The translations under genes and the position numbers were made by a program. The notes below the pieces were generated by a model. It was not told the origin of the DNA. It searched no databases and saw only the letters and a program-made list of their open reading frames with translations. Positions 17,686 through 27,800 of a DNA stretch of 40,000 nt are shown piece after piece (position 1 is the stretch's first letter; every line of letters starts with the position of its first letter). The DNA comes from Prorocentrum cordatum (Eukaryota > Sar > Dinophyceae > Prorocentrales > Prorocentraceae): positions 1 through 40,000 of the forward strand of contig CAUYUJ010014547.1 of the NCBI GenBank assembly GCA_963575745.1, given 5' to 3'.

Positions 17686-18390
17686 GGTGCGCCATGCGGG
17701 CGTGCCACTGGGCCCGCAGGGGGAGCTCTCCCCGTGGGGCACGAGGCGTGTGTGTGTGTGTGTGTGTGTGCAGTGTGCCGAAGGGGGGAGGCGCGTGCGC
17801 CATGCGGGCACGGCCGCTGCGGCCGTGCTCCCACGGGGCACGACTCGAGCGGGGGTTGTGCCGGCATCGGGGGGCGGGCACGCCGCGCAGGCGCGGCCTC
17901 TGGGGCCGCAGGTGGGGAGCTCCGCGTATGGCACGATCCGCGCGAGGTGCGGGCCAAAAGGAGAGGGGCGAGTTCGCCATGCGCGCGCGGCCACTGGGGC
18001 CGTCGTGGGTGGAGCTCCCTGCGGGGCAAAACACAAAATGAGAGGGGCGCGCCGAAAGCGGAGGCGGGTGCGCTATGCGGGCGCGGCCACAATGGCCGTA
18101 GGAGGAGCTCCCTGCGGGACACGACACGTGTGAGAAGTCTGCCGAAATGGGAGGCGGATGCGCCAAGCGGGGTAGGAGAAGCTCCCCACGCCACGCGGCA
18201 CGAAATTTGTAAGGCGCGGCCGAAATGGGAGGCGGGTATGCCTTGCAGGCGCGGACGCTGGGGCATGTGAAGCTTCCCCAAGGATGCCAAACGTGTGAGG
18301 GGTGAGCAGAAATTGTGGGCGGGTGCGCCATGCGGACGCGCCTACTGGGGCCGTATGCGGAGCTCCCTGCGGGTGTGTCGGAATGGGCAT
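17686..18390 (+). repeat. ~90-bp satellite, array 2
   Basis: Eight units start near 17686, 17795, 17877, 17972, 18067, 18157, 18235 and 18322 (78-109 bp). Unit layout: GGTGCGCCATGCGGGCGCGG, CCACTGGGGCCGT, GGAGCTCCCTGCGGG, GTGTGAGGGGTG, GCCGAAATGGGAGGC. The first unit has a (TG)n expansion at 17749-17770. Open frames of over 300 codons on both strands across this array are artefacts of stop-free units. Confidence 0.85.
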
Positions 18391-18808
18391 GCGCAGAGCA
18401 AGGGCAGGAGGAAGAGGAGGAGGGGGAGGAGGAGACAAGAGGAGAGGAGACGCGCAGCGACGCGGACTCAAAACGAAAGCCCAACTCCATACAGACGTTG
18501 GGACACACATTCTGGCAATTATGCTTCAAACTCCTCCTCCCCCTCCGCCTCCTCAAAGAAGTTCCGGGGGATCAAACTTCACGTTCTCCCCCAATTTCCT
18601 GCGAATCCTCCTTCTCGTCCGTGTCCGTCTTCCTGGAGCGAGCGAAAGCGCGGTCTGCTGACCGGGCCACAGAGGCCAGGCCTCCTCCCGGGAGGACCCA
18701 GGGGGTTCCAGGCCGCGACAGCGGAGGAGCAGCCTGCACATCCGGTGGAGGTGGAGGTGGAGGACGAGAAGCAGCGGCGGTAGCGGCAACCCTGCTGCTC
18801 TCTCTGCA
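18391..18808. other. Unassigned stretch
   Basis: A short (GGA) patch is followed by moderately complex DNA with frames on both strands. A minus-strand segment near 18610-18660 (KTDTDEKEDSQ) follows the exon boundary pattern, but support is too weak for an exon call. Confidence 0.35.
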
Positions 18809-19445
18809 GCTAACAATTACACAATCTGAGTATGTACTACTCTCCTTTCTCCCATGACTCTGTCCGTAGAGTGTCCCGTCCTCTCCGCGTATTGTTTTTC
18901 TACACAGAACTCACTAGTTGTTTGTTCCCATGTGTTTCTCAATCAGGTCGTTTCTAGTTCTTCCAAAATGGTGCTCCCGCTGCAGCGCCGCCCGCATTTT
19001 CGCGCTTCTGTCATTCAAAGTCGTACTCCCGCTGCAGCGCTGGCCTTGTTCCCGCGCCTCCTTACTACGACACTTGGCATTCGAAAGCGCCCACATCGAG
19101 CAGGCACGGTTGCGGAGGCCATGGAGCCGGCATTCTGGACAGGCCCTGTCCTCTCGTAGACGGCCCATTTACCCTCCAAGTCATTCTGTGCCATGCCATG
19201 ACATGCAATGCGATGCTGTGTTGTGCACCGCTGTGCGATGCAATGCTTCGCTAGGCAATGCCACACCATGCTATGACATGCAATGCTGCATATGCTCTGC
19301 CGTGCTCTTCTACGCCATGCTTTTTATCCATCGCGTACCTTGGGATCAATGCCCTGCTCGACATCCGACTGTGCGAACCATGGTAAGGGACGGGAAGGAG
19401 AGGTAGGACGTCAGATGTGACGCTAGCGCACCTAGTTTGCCCTAC
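18809..19445 (+). repeat. Dispersed repeat family A, copy 2
   Basis: Same order of blocks as 843-1621: CAATTACACAATCTGAG, TGACTCTGTCCG, TTTTTCTACACAGAAC, two segments with GCTCCCGCTGCAGCGC or ACTCCCGCTGCAGCGC, CCATGC/CAATGC words, CTGCTCGACATCCGACTGTG and AGGTAGGACGTCAGA. Some internal parts are missing relative to copy 1. Confidence 0.6.
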
Positions 19446-19479
19446 TCCCACTCCGCCTTCTCCTCCTGCACCCCTCGTC

Positions 19480-19481
19480 CC

Positions 19482-19531
<50 letters not shown>

Positions 19532-19838
19532 ACATCATCAGCATCATCAGCATCGTCGTCATCATCATCACCAGCATCACAAGCATCGTCGTCGTCATCA
19601 TCATCATCATCGTCATGGCCATCGTCATGGTCATCATCACCACCACCATCATCACCAGCACCAGCACTAGCACCAGCACCATCACCATCACCATCATCAT
19701 CAGCATCATCATCATCAGCAGCAGCATCAGCATCAGCATCAGCATCAGCATCATCATTATACTCAGCAGCAGCATCATCAGCACCATCATCATAGCCATC
19801 ATCATCAGCATCAGCATCAGCATCAGCATCAGCATCAG

Positions 19839-19875
<37 letters not shown>

Positions 19876-19995
19876 GCAACTCTTACCATCGTCATCGCCG
19901 TCATCATGATCATTCCGAGCATCGCCACCACCATCACCATCATCATCGCCATCATCGTCACCACCACCACCACCACCACCATCGTCGCCACCATC
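19480..19995. repeat. (ATC)n / (AGCATC)n microsatellite block
   Basis: About 515 bp of CAT/ATC trinucleotides with embedded AGCATC, ACCATC and CGTC runs. It encodes Ile or His runs on plus and Asp or Met runs on minus. It starts within 40 bp of the end of family A copy 2. Confidence 0.92.
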
Positions 19996-21050
19996 ATCAG
20001 CACACGATGAACTCCAGAGCTCTGCTTCGCTCGGGTGCCAATCGCCCCGCGCCCACCACGCCACCCCCGCAGGCCCGCCCGTCGGCAGAGGACTCCGCTC
20101 GTCGGAGCAGGGCGCCCGCAGTGCACGGCAGATGCTTGCCCGCCTCGGCACCAGGCAGAGGCGTCCCAGCGTGGAGGCCAGCTGCAAGCGGACCACATCA
20201 CAGCGTGCCGTGAGGAGGACCGGTGCGTGCTTCTGGTGCCCGCGAGGGTAAGCACGATCCGGTCGACACACGATCCGGTCGACACAAAGGCCCTCCCGTC
20301 CTTGAAACCGGTGCTCGTGAAGGCTGGGCGGACAAATTTCCGGTGCCAGAGCTTGTTACAAGGACCGTTGGCACCTGATATTGATGGATGGCTTGCGCAA
20401 TGCGCATCCCTGTGACAGCCACCTCTGGTTGAATTGACGAGATCACGCAGGCCCGTATTTCAAGGAGGAGGACACTGAGGTCAACGATGCGGGACCTCAA
20501 AGTCTCCGTGCGACCCGACGCAATGCCCCTTGCACGGGCTGTCCAGCCACACCGGATCAAACTGGTGGGCCATGGGTCGGAAACCAAAGAAGCGTCGCCA
20601 AGCCCACCCTCAAAATGATGCTTGCCACCGCTTGGAGTTGGTCCGCGGTGCAGAGTCTGCTCCGTGGCCCACAGGAACATGAAGGCCACAAGTTCGATGC
20701 ACCGTGGTGCCACCATCAGGCACGCTGTGCTTGACCAGCGTGGCGAGGTGTGGCCACAACGTGGCCATGCGCGCATTGAGCTATACACGGCCTCGAGCAA
20801 AGAAGGAACACTTGCAGGCTTGACGCTTCGACATCATGCATTGGCGTGTGCAGAACAGAGGCATTCTGGCTATGTGTTGGCCTCGCTGGGGTGTTGATAT
20901 CCTAATTACACCGTGGTGGACTCGGGCAACAGCATGGTGACCACAGCTCTGGCGTACACGTACCACAGTCCACCGCTCAGAACTCAGAAAGATCGCAGGT
21001 TCAATATTTGACAATTCCTCTCCAACCAGAACGGCAATACGGCCTCCTCC
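19996..21050. other. Unassigned complex sequence
   Basis: Protein-like composition in minus-strand frames at about 20800-20010, but no domain recognised and no intact gene. A 15-bp direct duplication (ACGATCCGGTCGACAC) lies near 20254-20285. Part of this may belong to the 5' side of the adjacent plus-strand retroelement. Confidence 0.35.
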
Positions 21051-21057
21051 TTCTCCT

Positions 21058-21957
21058 CCTCCTCCTCCTACAAGACATCAGCTCCTTGATGCCGCGGCAA
21101 ATCCACATCATTGTGGCGATGTTTTCGCCCAAGCCCGTCGGAGGTTTCCGTCCCATGAGAATTCTGCTGGGCCTTACAGGCTGTTGGGCCGCCTCAGGAG
21201 GCCTTCGGCACAGGAGTTGAAAACCCCAAATCATCGCCCTTGGTATGCCGCTGGAAAGTGCATGGGAGCTGCGGACACCGACTGGCGGCAGGCCCTCCTC
21301 TGGGAGGAGGGTGTTGTTGCTGGACAGTATGGCTACGAAAATTTGAATATTGATCACATGTTGTGCAGGTGCCATGTTAACGGTCTTTCTAGGGCCATCT
21401 CCAGGTTGGCCTGTTATGCGTACCGTGCTCCTCGTCACCTTTCACTGGACGGCAACATTTCGGCCGCGATGTATGCTATCTGTGGTGTGGTAGCAGGATG
21501 TCCTTTTGCCACTACCTTCATTAGAATGAATTCTCTTGATGGTTTAGATCGTATTGAATGGCATCCTTGTGTCGGTTATTCTTTGTACATTGACGATAAC
21601 GGCTTGCACGCGGTCGGAGAGTTCAATGATGTCGTCACTGGCGTGGTCGACGGCAATTTGCAGCTCAAGGGGGTAGTTGTGGAGGACATCGGCGCCACTC
21701 TTGCTGACGATAAGGCTAGTCTCTTGGCGTCGAGCAGGGCACTTGGACTCGAGATTCAGCGACGCTTCGGACCAGCCCTTACTGGACCAGTTGTTTGTGC
21801 TGCTCCCAATCTTGGCGCTGATGATTCAGTAGGCAAGGCTCTAAGGCACAGAGTCCTTTACGCTAAAGCATAGCGTAGACGTGCTGGCGCCAAGGCTCGA
21901 ACCAAGCGACTCAACAACCTACGTAAGTAAGACCCTCGGGAGAAAATGCAGGAACAT
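21058..21957 (+). pseudogene. Reverse transcriptase domain
   Basis: The early motif FSPKPVGGFRPMRIL (frame of 21008-21220) is followed, in another frame from 21184, by YENLNIDHMLCRC (helix around the first catalytic region), SRLACYAYRAPRHLSL, GVVAGCPFATTFIRM, and the catalytic box YIDD at 21586-21597. The first catalytic Asp of RTs would lie near the YENLN segment and appears replaced. The frame ends at 21871-21873, and a basic RRRAGAKARTKRLNN tail reads on past the stop. These signatures are specific enough to name the domain. Confidence 0.8.
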
Positions 21958-22610
21958 ATGGGTGGCTGGCCCCCTTCCAGCTGCCACACATGTCTCGGAA
22001 GTGCACGGCATCAAGGATAGTGACCTTTTCAGCCTTCGTCGCAATTTCGCGTCCGTCCTAAAGCCCAACGCCAGGGACCGGAACTTCTCGATATGATTGC
22101 TTCTCGAGGAGGATCGGACGTGGATCATTCAGGTTTCCCCCATCCTCAGGTGGGCCAAGGAGGTTTGGAACACTAGAATGAATGCTCACTCGTCACCCTG
22201 AGTTTTCAGCAGCTTCGGACTGCTTACGAACATATTTTTTCCAAGCCTCTTCGAACCTGAAGGTCGGTGTCGGGGCCTGTTTCTGCTCTGAGATTCTCCC
22301 TCGTTCGCCTTGGCTGGATGATGACAAACTATGCGACTCTGGAGACCGACGAGGGCCACGCAGTATCGCTCCCTGTATTGTCTCCAGGCAAGTTGAGGCT
22401 TCTGCCAAGGACGCTGTGCTCCGTCAGCTGGAACGCCACATCGGGGAGAGGAACGCCTTCCCTGGCCGCGTCTGCTTTGACATCGTTGCGAAGCACCTTC
22501 GGTCCCAAAAGCACACTCCGTTAGAGAAAGGCTCCTGGCCGGCCGTGGCTTCTGGGGCTCTCTGAACCATTGTCTACGCCCTGAGCAAATGCTATCATTC
22601 TCCAGAGGAA
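21958..22610 (+). pseudogene. Post-RT conserved region
   Basis: Pieces in three frames: AGPLPAATHVSEVHGIKDSD (about 21970), TWIIQVSPILRWAKEVWNTR (about 22120), GPVSALRFSLVRLGW (about 22273), and LERHIGERNAFPGRVCFDIV (about 22430). This order lies between RT and RNase H in the same dinoflagellate family. Stops follow NFSI at 22096 and MNAHSSP near 22202. Function of this region is unknown. Confidence 0.65.
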
Positions 22611-23335
22611 TGTCCTTTGGGCTGCGGGTGCCGTGACACTTTGTATCACAGGATCTGGAAATGCCCACCGCGAAGTGAAGAACGTCTTGAAATTGTGGGA
22701 CAAGAAATTTTGGATGAAATCGTCGACCACGTTTCGGACCGCAACTTCTTGTTTTCTGTCACCCGGGGAGGGCTTCCCCATCCTGGGGATGCCCATCCTG
22801 GTCCTTTGGAGGAAGGGTCCTGGGTCTCTGAATGGTTTGTCGAGCCTCCTGAAAACGAGTTGTCGCTGAAAGATGTTATTTTTACCGACGGCTCCTGCAC
22901 GAGGCATCCCATCCGCGAGCTTCACCGTGCCGCTTGGTGCTGCAACGCGTTTCGCGATGGGGTGCGAGTTTGCGATATCCGCTGCCCAGTGCAACCTCCA
23001 CTTCGACAGACCCCCCAGTCTGCCGAAGCATTCTGGCTTCACAGGCGCTGTTATGTGCCTGTCGAGGCCCTCGCTAATCTATAGTGACCGTGCTAATGTT
23101 GTAGATGAGTATGGAGCGGATCCCGCAGTGCACGCTCATTTCGCAAGGCCTTCGACGGCCACGCTGTGCAGGCTCGTTCGGACGATGCCCATAAGTTTTT
23201 GGAAGGAGCTGGCAAGGTCAAAGCACATCTCAGTTTGAACGATCCAGACCTGACGGAGGAAGAGCTCTTCCGCAGGACTGGAAACCATCTCGCTGAAGTT
23301 GGTGCCAAAGCCGCACTAGACTTGCACCCGAAAGA
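22611..23335 (+). pseudogene. Cys-rich patch and RNase H domain
   Basis: CPLGCGC and YHRIWKCP (22605-22665) form a short Cys/His patch. RNase H follows: FTDGSC near 22887 with the first catalytic Asp, PQSAEAF with the Glu, IYSDRANVV near 23080 with the second Asp, then GKVKAHLSL and GNHLAEVGAK. In most family members the last motif is N-LAD; here the Asp is Glu. A frameshift separates the YSD and KVKAH parts (about 23150-23170). RNase H would degrade RNA in RNA-DNA hybrids, but this copy is broken. Confidence 0.75.
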
Positions 23336-23880
23336 TCAAGCCATCCTCGAAGCGACTAATCGGAGGATTCGTTTCACAGACGCCTTCTGCAAGCTTGCTG
23401 GTAAATGTGTTTGCCTAAGTTCCCTGCCGTCAGAGAATATGGCGAGGTGGAATATATCAAGCCTGTAGTCGCCAAGGCTGATAAAGCTGTGTCCGAATGC
23501 TATAAGTTCTCTTGGATCGCGGAATTCTGGAGATATGAAGTTTGCTGCCGAGCGTCCAGAGGATTTTTCGGTTCAGGATTGGTGGCCGTCCCACGCCTCC
23601 TTTCAGGAAGTGCCCTGGACCTGTCTTGGGGCTTGATTTGTCTCAGATCGTGGTTCATCGTCACTCCACAGTTGCGCTAGCCTGCTCCGACCATTCCGCT
23701 TCGTATTTTTGCGTTTATTGCACGGCTGCGATTTCCACGGGCTCGCCCCAGAAGTCCAACCTGTCTTTGAAACGCTGCACGGGCCCTGGCAACATGGACT
23801 CTCGTCAAAAGTCTACATGGAAAGCAGGGCCTGGCTGGGGGGCATCCGCACTCTAGTCAGCAGCATGCCCGTGTCATCAC
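23336..23880 (+). pseudogene. C-terminal region of the RT/RNase H element
   Basis: KFSWIAEFWRYEVCCRASR (about 23498) and VHRHSTVALACSDHSASYFC with VYC (about 23655-23720) resemble two Cys-containing motifs after RNase H in this family. GGHPHS near 23848 matches its usual end. Three frames are used. Beyond about 23880 the resemblance stops. Confidence 0.55.
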
Positions 23881-24580
23881 CGACGGCCTCTTTCAAGGGA
23901 GCCAAGAAGTAGGAGCGACGGGCTTGTCGAGCTCGTCGTCTTCTGCCGCTGCGCCTCCTTCAGGCTCTCTTGTGCAGGATACGAAGGCCGCGCAGGTGGC
24001 GACCGGACCAGCGGCCTCGCCGTCCGCCGGTTGCGGCATCCCAGCGCCCAATGCTGTTCTGTCTGTTCTGCATGACGTTCGCCCTCCTAGCGACCACCGC
24101 GCCTTCCTTCGACGAGTGGCCTCCTCTCTCCGCGCGTAGGAAGCTGCTCGTGTCAGTTCGGGTGTGGACTTTGGGGTGGAGTCGGGCTCGGGATCAGACT
24201 AACCGTCTTTAGCCTCAGACCCACGGGGTCGTTGAGGTTCTTCTTTCCTGGTCTCTGCTCGGGCGCCTCCCTGATAGGGCCGTCCGACACCAGGTTTTTC
24301 GGGCTACGCGCCCCTTTGTCCCCGCTGCTTCCCCCCCCCGCGTTGGCAGTGGTCGCTGCAGCTCGCCCTGCAGCCTGTTGCAGATCTGCGTGGTCGTGGC
24401 TCCCTCATCGACCACTTGTACTAGCAGCTGGCGCTTCGCGGGCACAAGGAAAGCCTCCTCCTCCTACACGTCTTTTTTATTATTCCACCCTCTCTTCATC
24501 CTCCTCCTGCTCCTCCTCCACCTGGGAGGGTTTAGAGGCCACCCCCCTTCCATGGTGAAGTAAACACACATTCGGAATGG
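23881..24580. other. Unassigned stretch after the retroelement
   Basis: A Ser/Ala-rich plus-strand frame (23924-24139) and moderately complex DNA. No domain recognised. It may be the 3' part of the retroelement. Confidence 0.35.
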
Positions 24581-24584
24581 AGGT

Positions 24585-25420
24585 CGAAGCGTCGACGACG
24601 AAGACAGCGACAAGGTCGACGACGACGACGGCGTCGATGACGACGACGACAACGACAACGAGAGCGACGACGGCCATCCATTGAGGTCTCGTCAACGGGG
24701 GACAGCAGCGGCGGCGGCGGCAGAGGCTGCGGTGGTGGCGGCAGCAGCGGCGACGACGGCGGCGACGACGACTGCGACGACAACCGCCACGGAGGCCTCG
24801 ACGACGGAGGACAAGAAACAGCGCGGCGGCAGCGGCGGCAGCGGCGGCTGCAAGACGGCAGCAGGACGGCAGCCGCAGCCACGGGTTGCGGAAGGGCGGC
24901 CGCGCCGGCGGCAGGGGCGGCAAGGGCTTGGCGGCGCGCACAAGGGGGTAGGGCGAGGGGGGAAGGCTTCTTAGAAGGAGGCTGCTTCTTAGAAGGCGCC
25001 GGCCTTGCATCTACAAAGAAGGCCGCGCGCCTTCTGAGAAGCATGGGGTGCCTTCTGAGAAGCCCTCCCCCCTCCCCCGTACCCCCTTCTGCGCGTGGCC
25101 CGAGGGCGGCAAAGGGCGGCGGCGGCGGCGGCGGCTGCAGCGGCACGTCGGCGGCGGCCGCAGCACGGCGGCGGCGGCGGCGGCGGCGGGGCGGACCCTC
25201 AGCTTCGCCCCGGCGCCGGGCGCCCCGCGGCGGCGGCGGCGCCGCGCCGCGTGCGCAGCACGCCGACGTCGAGCTCCTCGCGGCGCCCGCCGGGCGCGGC
25301 GCGGAGCGCCTCGCGCGCGCGCGGCCTCGCCTGCGGTGCGGCGCGCTCGACCGCCGCGTGCTATTGGGAGGGGGAGCAGGAGGACGGACGCCGCGCCTGC
25401 GCCAGGCGAAGCCAGCTCAG
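24585..25420. repeat. (GAC)n / (GGC)n-rich block
   Basis: GAC and ACG repeats (24590-24680) grade into GGC/GCAGC repeats (24700-24930). Repeated CTTCTGAGAAG words follow (24960-25065), then more GGC-rich DNA to about 25350. All six frames are stop-poor, with Ala/Arg/Gly runs. No gene supported. Confidence 0.7.
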
Positions 25421-25434
25421 CGCAAGAAGGAGCA

Positions 25435-25530
25435 GCAGGAGGAGGAGGAGGAGGAGGAGGAGGAGGGAGGAGGAGGGAGGAGGAGGAGGAGGAGGAGGAG
25501 GAGGAGGAGGAGGAGGAGGAGGAGGAGGAG
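25435..25530. repeat. (GGA)n microsatellite
   Basis: Nearly pure polypurine on plus. A mirror-type (CTC)n patch lies 230 bp downstream at 25754-25795. Confidence 0.9.
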
Positions 25531-25576
25531 GGCCAGGGCCCATAGCTTCGAGGCTTTGAGGAAGGGCCCATCTTGC

Positions 25577-25631
25577 CTCGCCGCGGGCCCCCGGAGGGCA
25601 TTCCGAGGCGGCCATCTCTTCTGAGCCTCGC
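25577..25631 (-). CDS. Possible minus-strand exon (ARLRRDGRLGMPSGGPRR)
   Basis: A 55-nt island between GGCTGAG|G (acceptor) and G|GCAAGA (GC donor), matching the boundary rule of the C2 exons. Starts in phase 0, ends in phase 1. The peptide is basic and matches no domain. It sits between (GGA)n and (CTC)n tracts. Chance open frames are common here, so this is a weak call. Confidence 0.2.
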
Positions 25632-25884
25632 CTCAGCCGTGTCGGCAGGCGCGCAGCTGCAGCACTGCCGCCGAAATGCCCAGGGTACGCCAGGTGCCTC
25701 TCCCACGGTCGTCCAGCATGAGGCAAGTGGGTCCCGAGGAAACGAGCCCTCCTTCTCCTCCTCCTCCTCCTCCTCCTCCTCCTCCTCCTGCTTCTCCTGC
25801 TCGTCCTCGTCCTCATCGTGCTCCTCGCCCTCGTCCTGGGTCTGATCAGGCTGATGCAAGCCTTGTTCCGCTGCATGCTTCGAC

Positions 25885-26110
25885 ACTGTCTTGATCAAGG
25901 AAAATCGCCTGAACATCGCTTCTGGGACATACGAAGCGTCAAACAATGGGGGTCGCGCCAAGCTCTTTCGCTGTTTTCGGGGCCCTTGGGCCCTCCACGG
26001 GCCCTGGGGCCGTCAGAAAACGAGTCAGGATGAAGAGCTGGCCCACCGGGTTCTGGGACCCGCTTCTCTCAGGACCCCCGCGCTCGTCGAGCAGAAGGGA
26101 ATCGGATCCT
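25885..26110 (+). repeat. Dispersed repeat family C, copy 1
   Basis: GATCAAGGAAAATCGCCTG-ACAT, then GGTCGCGCCA, CGCTGTTTTCGGG, GGGCCCTCCACGGGCCCTGG and TGGGACCCGCTTCTCTCAGGA. These blocks recur at 27105-27140 and 27478-27622. There they are separated by about 340 bp instead of about 20. Confidence 0.65.
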
Positions 26111-26189
26111 TGAGGAAACGGGCCCTGGTTTTGTTTCCCCAATATCAGGCGTTGCCAAGATGGTCTTACACGTTACATGCTCGTGGCAG

Positions 26190-26650
26190 AAGCTCGACGT
26201 TGCTTGGCAATGGCGGTCCCAGGCGTTGCTTGGGGTTCCTCGGAGTTTCTCGGTGTTGCCTGCCAGTGTCAAGTAACGCCAAGCAAAGCCAAATAACGCC
26301 AAGCAGTGCCAAGCAACGCCAAGCAATGCAAATCAACAGCTCCATACAAGGGAAAGCAACTCCAAGCAATGTCAAGCAATGCCAAGTCATGCAACACAGT
26401 GCCAAGCAACGCCAAACAATGCCAAGCGACTAATTTAGAAGCAACGCCAAGCAATGCCAAACAACGCCAAGCAATACCAAACACTGCCAAGCAACACCAA
26501 GCAATGCAAATCAACAACTCCAAACAAGGTCAAACAAGGTCAAACAACGCCAAGCCGCGCCAACCAATACCAAGCAACAAGTTTAGAAACAGTGCCTAAC
26601 AATGCCCAGCACCGCCAAGCAATGCCAAGCAATGCTTGGAATTGCGTTGC
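26190..26650 (+). repeat. GCCAAGCAAYG decamer-type minisatellite
   Basis: About 40 degenerate 10- or 11-bp units (CCAAGCAATG, CCAAGCAACG, CCAAACAACG). At least two higher-order copies each include an AACTCCA-ACAAG-AA segment and a TTTAGAAGCAAC or TTTAGAAACAGT segment. Stop-free frames across it are artefacts. Confidence 0.85.
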
Positions 26651-26744
26651 TTTGCGTTGCTCCGACCTTATTGGAATCATACTGTGGAAGAAAAACCCTA
26701 AGCCCACCAGCCCTCTGAGTGTAGGTGGTCTAACGAGATTATTA

Positions 26745-27180
26745 TTTCCTCTTCCGAAGCCTCTCTTCCCTTCGGGGAGGGGTCCCACCCCCCCACCCGG
26801 GGTTTAGTTGGGGGCTTCGCAGGCTGCCAGGGTGCCCAAGTTGGTCCAGGATGGCCTCAAGAGGGCCCGCGATGCTCCAAGGTGACTCTCAAAATGTCTC
26901 AAGATAGCCGAATATCCGAATATGGTTCAAGATGGCTTCCGAGACGGCTTCAAGTTCTCTCGGAGCCCCCATCAGGACTTCCTCAAGAGACTCCAATCCT
27001 TCAAGAGCCGGAGGAACACCAGCGCTTGTTGCCTCCTCGCCGTTTCGCTTCCATGCAATTTTGAAACACCAGGACGTGTTCCACCGCCTGCTTCTACACG
27101 AGACCTGATCAAGGCAACTCGCCTAGGCATTGTTTCTGGATGGGCTGGTGGGTTTTTTTCTGTCGCAACCGCAGGCGAAG
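26745..27180 (+). repeat. Dispersed repeat family B, copy 1 (with family G words)
   Basis: Starts with CCTCTTCCCTTCGGGGAG, then a G-rich hairpin-like stretch, then CAAGATGGC-type words (26830-26990). It ends with GCATTGTTTCTGGATG and GCTGGTGGG, followed by CAGGCGA-GCGCC-GCGG. The same succession occurs at 35475-35900. Confidence 0.6.
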
Positions 27181-27477
27181 GCGCCAGCGGCGAGTCCGGT
27201 CAGCTCGGGCTCCGAGCGGATCTCATTGCCGGCGCGCGCGCAGGCACCAGCAGAACCTACCGCCGGGGGAAGCTGCTGCGCCGAGGGCGATGCTGCAACC
27301 GCCGAGGGAAAAGAGGCAGCGCCGAGGGTGGGGACTGCAAGCTGCTGGACTGGTGGGGATACTTCTTCGTTCGCGAGCGCATTCGGTAGAGCCGCGCGCC
27401 GTCGCAAGGGTCAAGCAAGCCTGAAAGCAGCGGCCGAAGACAGAAGCTGCGAGCAAGCAGCACGCTGTTAAGAATTC
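27181..27477. other. Unassigned stretch inside family B/C context
   Basis: Contains a second GGACTGGTGGGGATACTTCT block near 27350, so part is a local duplication. A plus-strand Ala-rich frame is open but shows no domain. Confidence 0.35.
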
Positions 27478-27622
27478 GGGTCGCGCCAGGCTCGTCCGCT
27501 GTTTTCGGGACCCTCGGGCCATCCACGGGCCCTGGGAACGTCCAACAACGACCCAAGATCAATCAAGAACTGACCCTGGGGAAAGCCCCCGGGGTCTTAG
27601 GACCCGCCTCCCTCAGCATCTC
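27478..27622 (+). repeat. Dispersed repeat family C, copy 2
   Basis: GGGTCGCGCCAGGCTCGTCC, CGCTGTTTTCGGGACCC, GGGCCATCCACGGGCCCTGG and TAGGACCCGCCTCCCTCAG, collinear with copy 1 at 25951-26088. Confidence 0.65.
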
Positions 27623-27800
27623 GTCTCTTCATGACGAGTTCGTGCGAGGCATGTCGAGCCGAGAGGTAGAACAACAAGCATCAACACAAACTGTCGAAAG
27701 CCCCCGGGGTCTTAGGATCCGCTTTCCTCAAGAACTCGTCTCTTAGGATCCGCTTCCCTCAGGAACTCGCTCGAGGAAGAACAACAAGCATAAGCACCAA
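27588..27800 (+). repeat. ~105-bp tandem duplication
   Basis: CCCCCGGGGTCTTAGGA-CCGC and GAACAACAAGCAT-A-CAC each occur twice (27588/27693 and 27669/27780). A third TCTTAGGATCCGC-T-CCTCA lies near 27741. Confidence 0.6.

Larger units (their letters stand above)
21058..23880 (+). mobile_element. RT/RNase H retroelement, decayed (dinoflagellate-type)
   Basis: Plus-strand domains in order: RT (21058-21957), a post-RT region (21958-22610), a Cys-rich patch then RNase H (22611-23335), and a C-terminal Cys-containing region (23336-23880). The layout matches an RT family abundant in dinoflagellate genomes. The frame changes at least six times and there are in-frame stops, so no functional protein is possible. 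A (CTC)n patch at 21046-21068 abuts the RT start. Element ends, a poly-A tail and target duplications were not seen. Confidence 0.75.

Noticed and set aside
17257-18290. Open frames of over 300 codons on both strands
   Set aside because: They coincide with a GC-rich satellite array whose units lack stops in several frames, and no domain is visible.
19251-20285. Asp/Met-rich minus-strand protein of about 340 codons
   Set aside because: Most of it is translation of the (ATC)n block; the unique part shows no domain and no splice logic.
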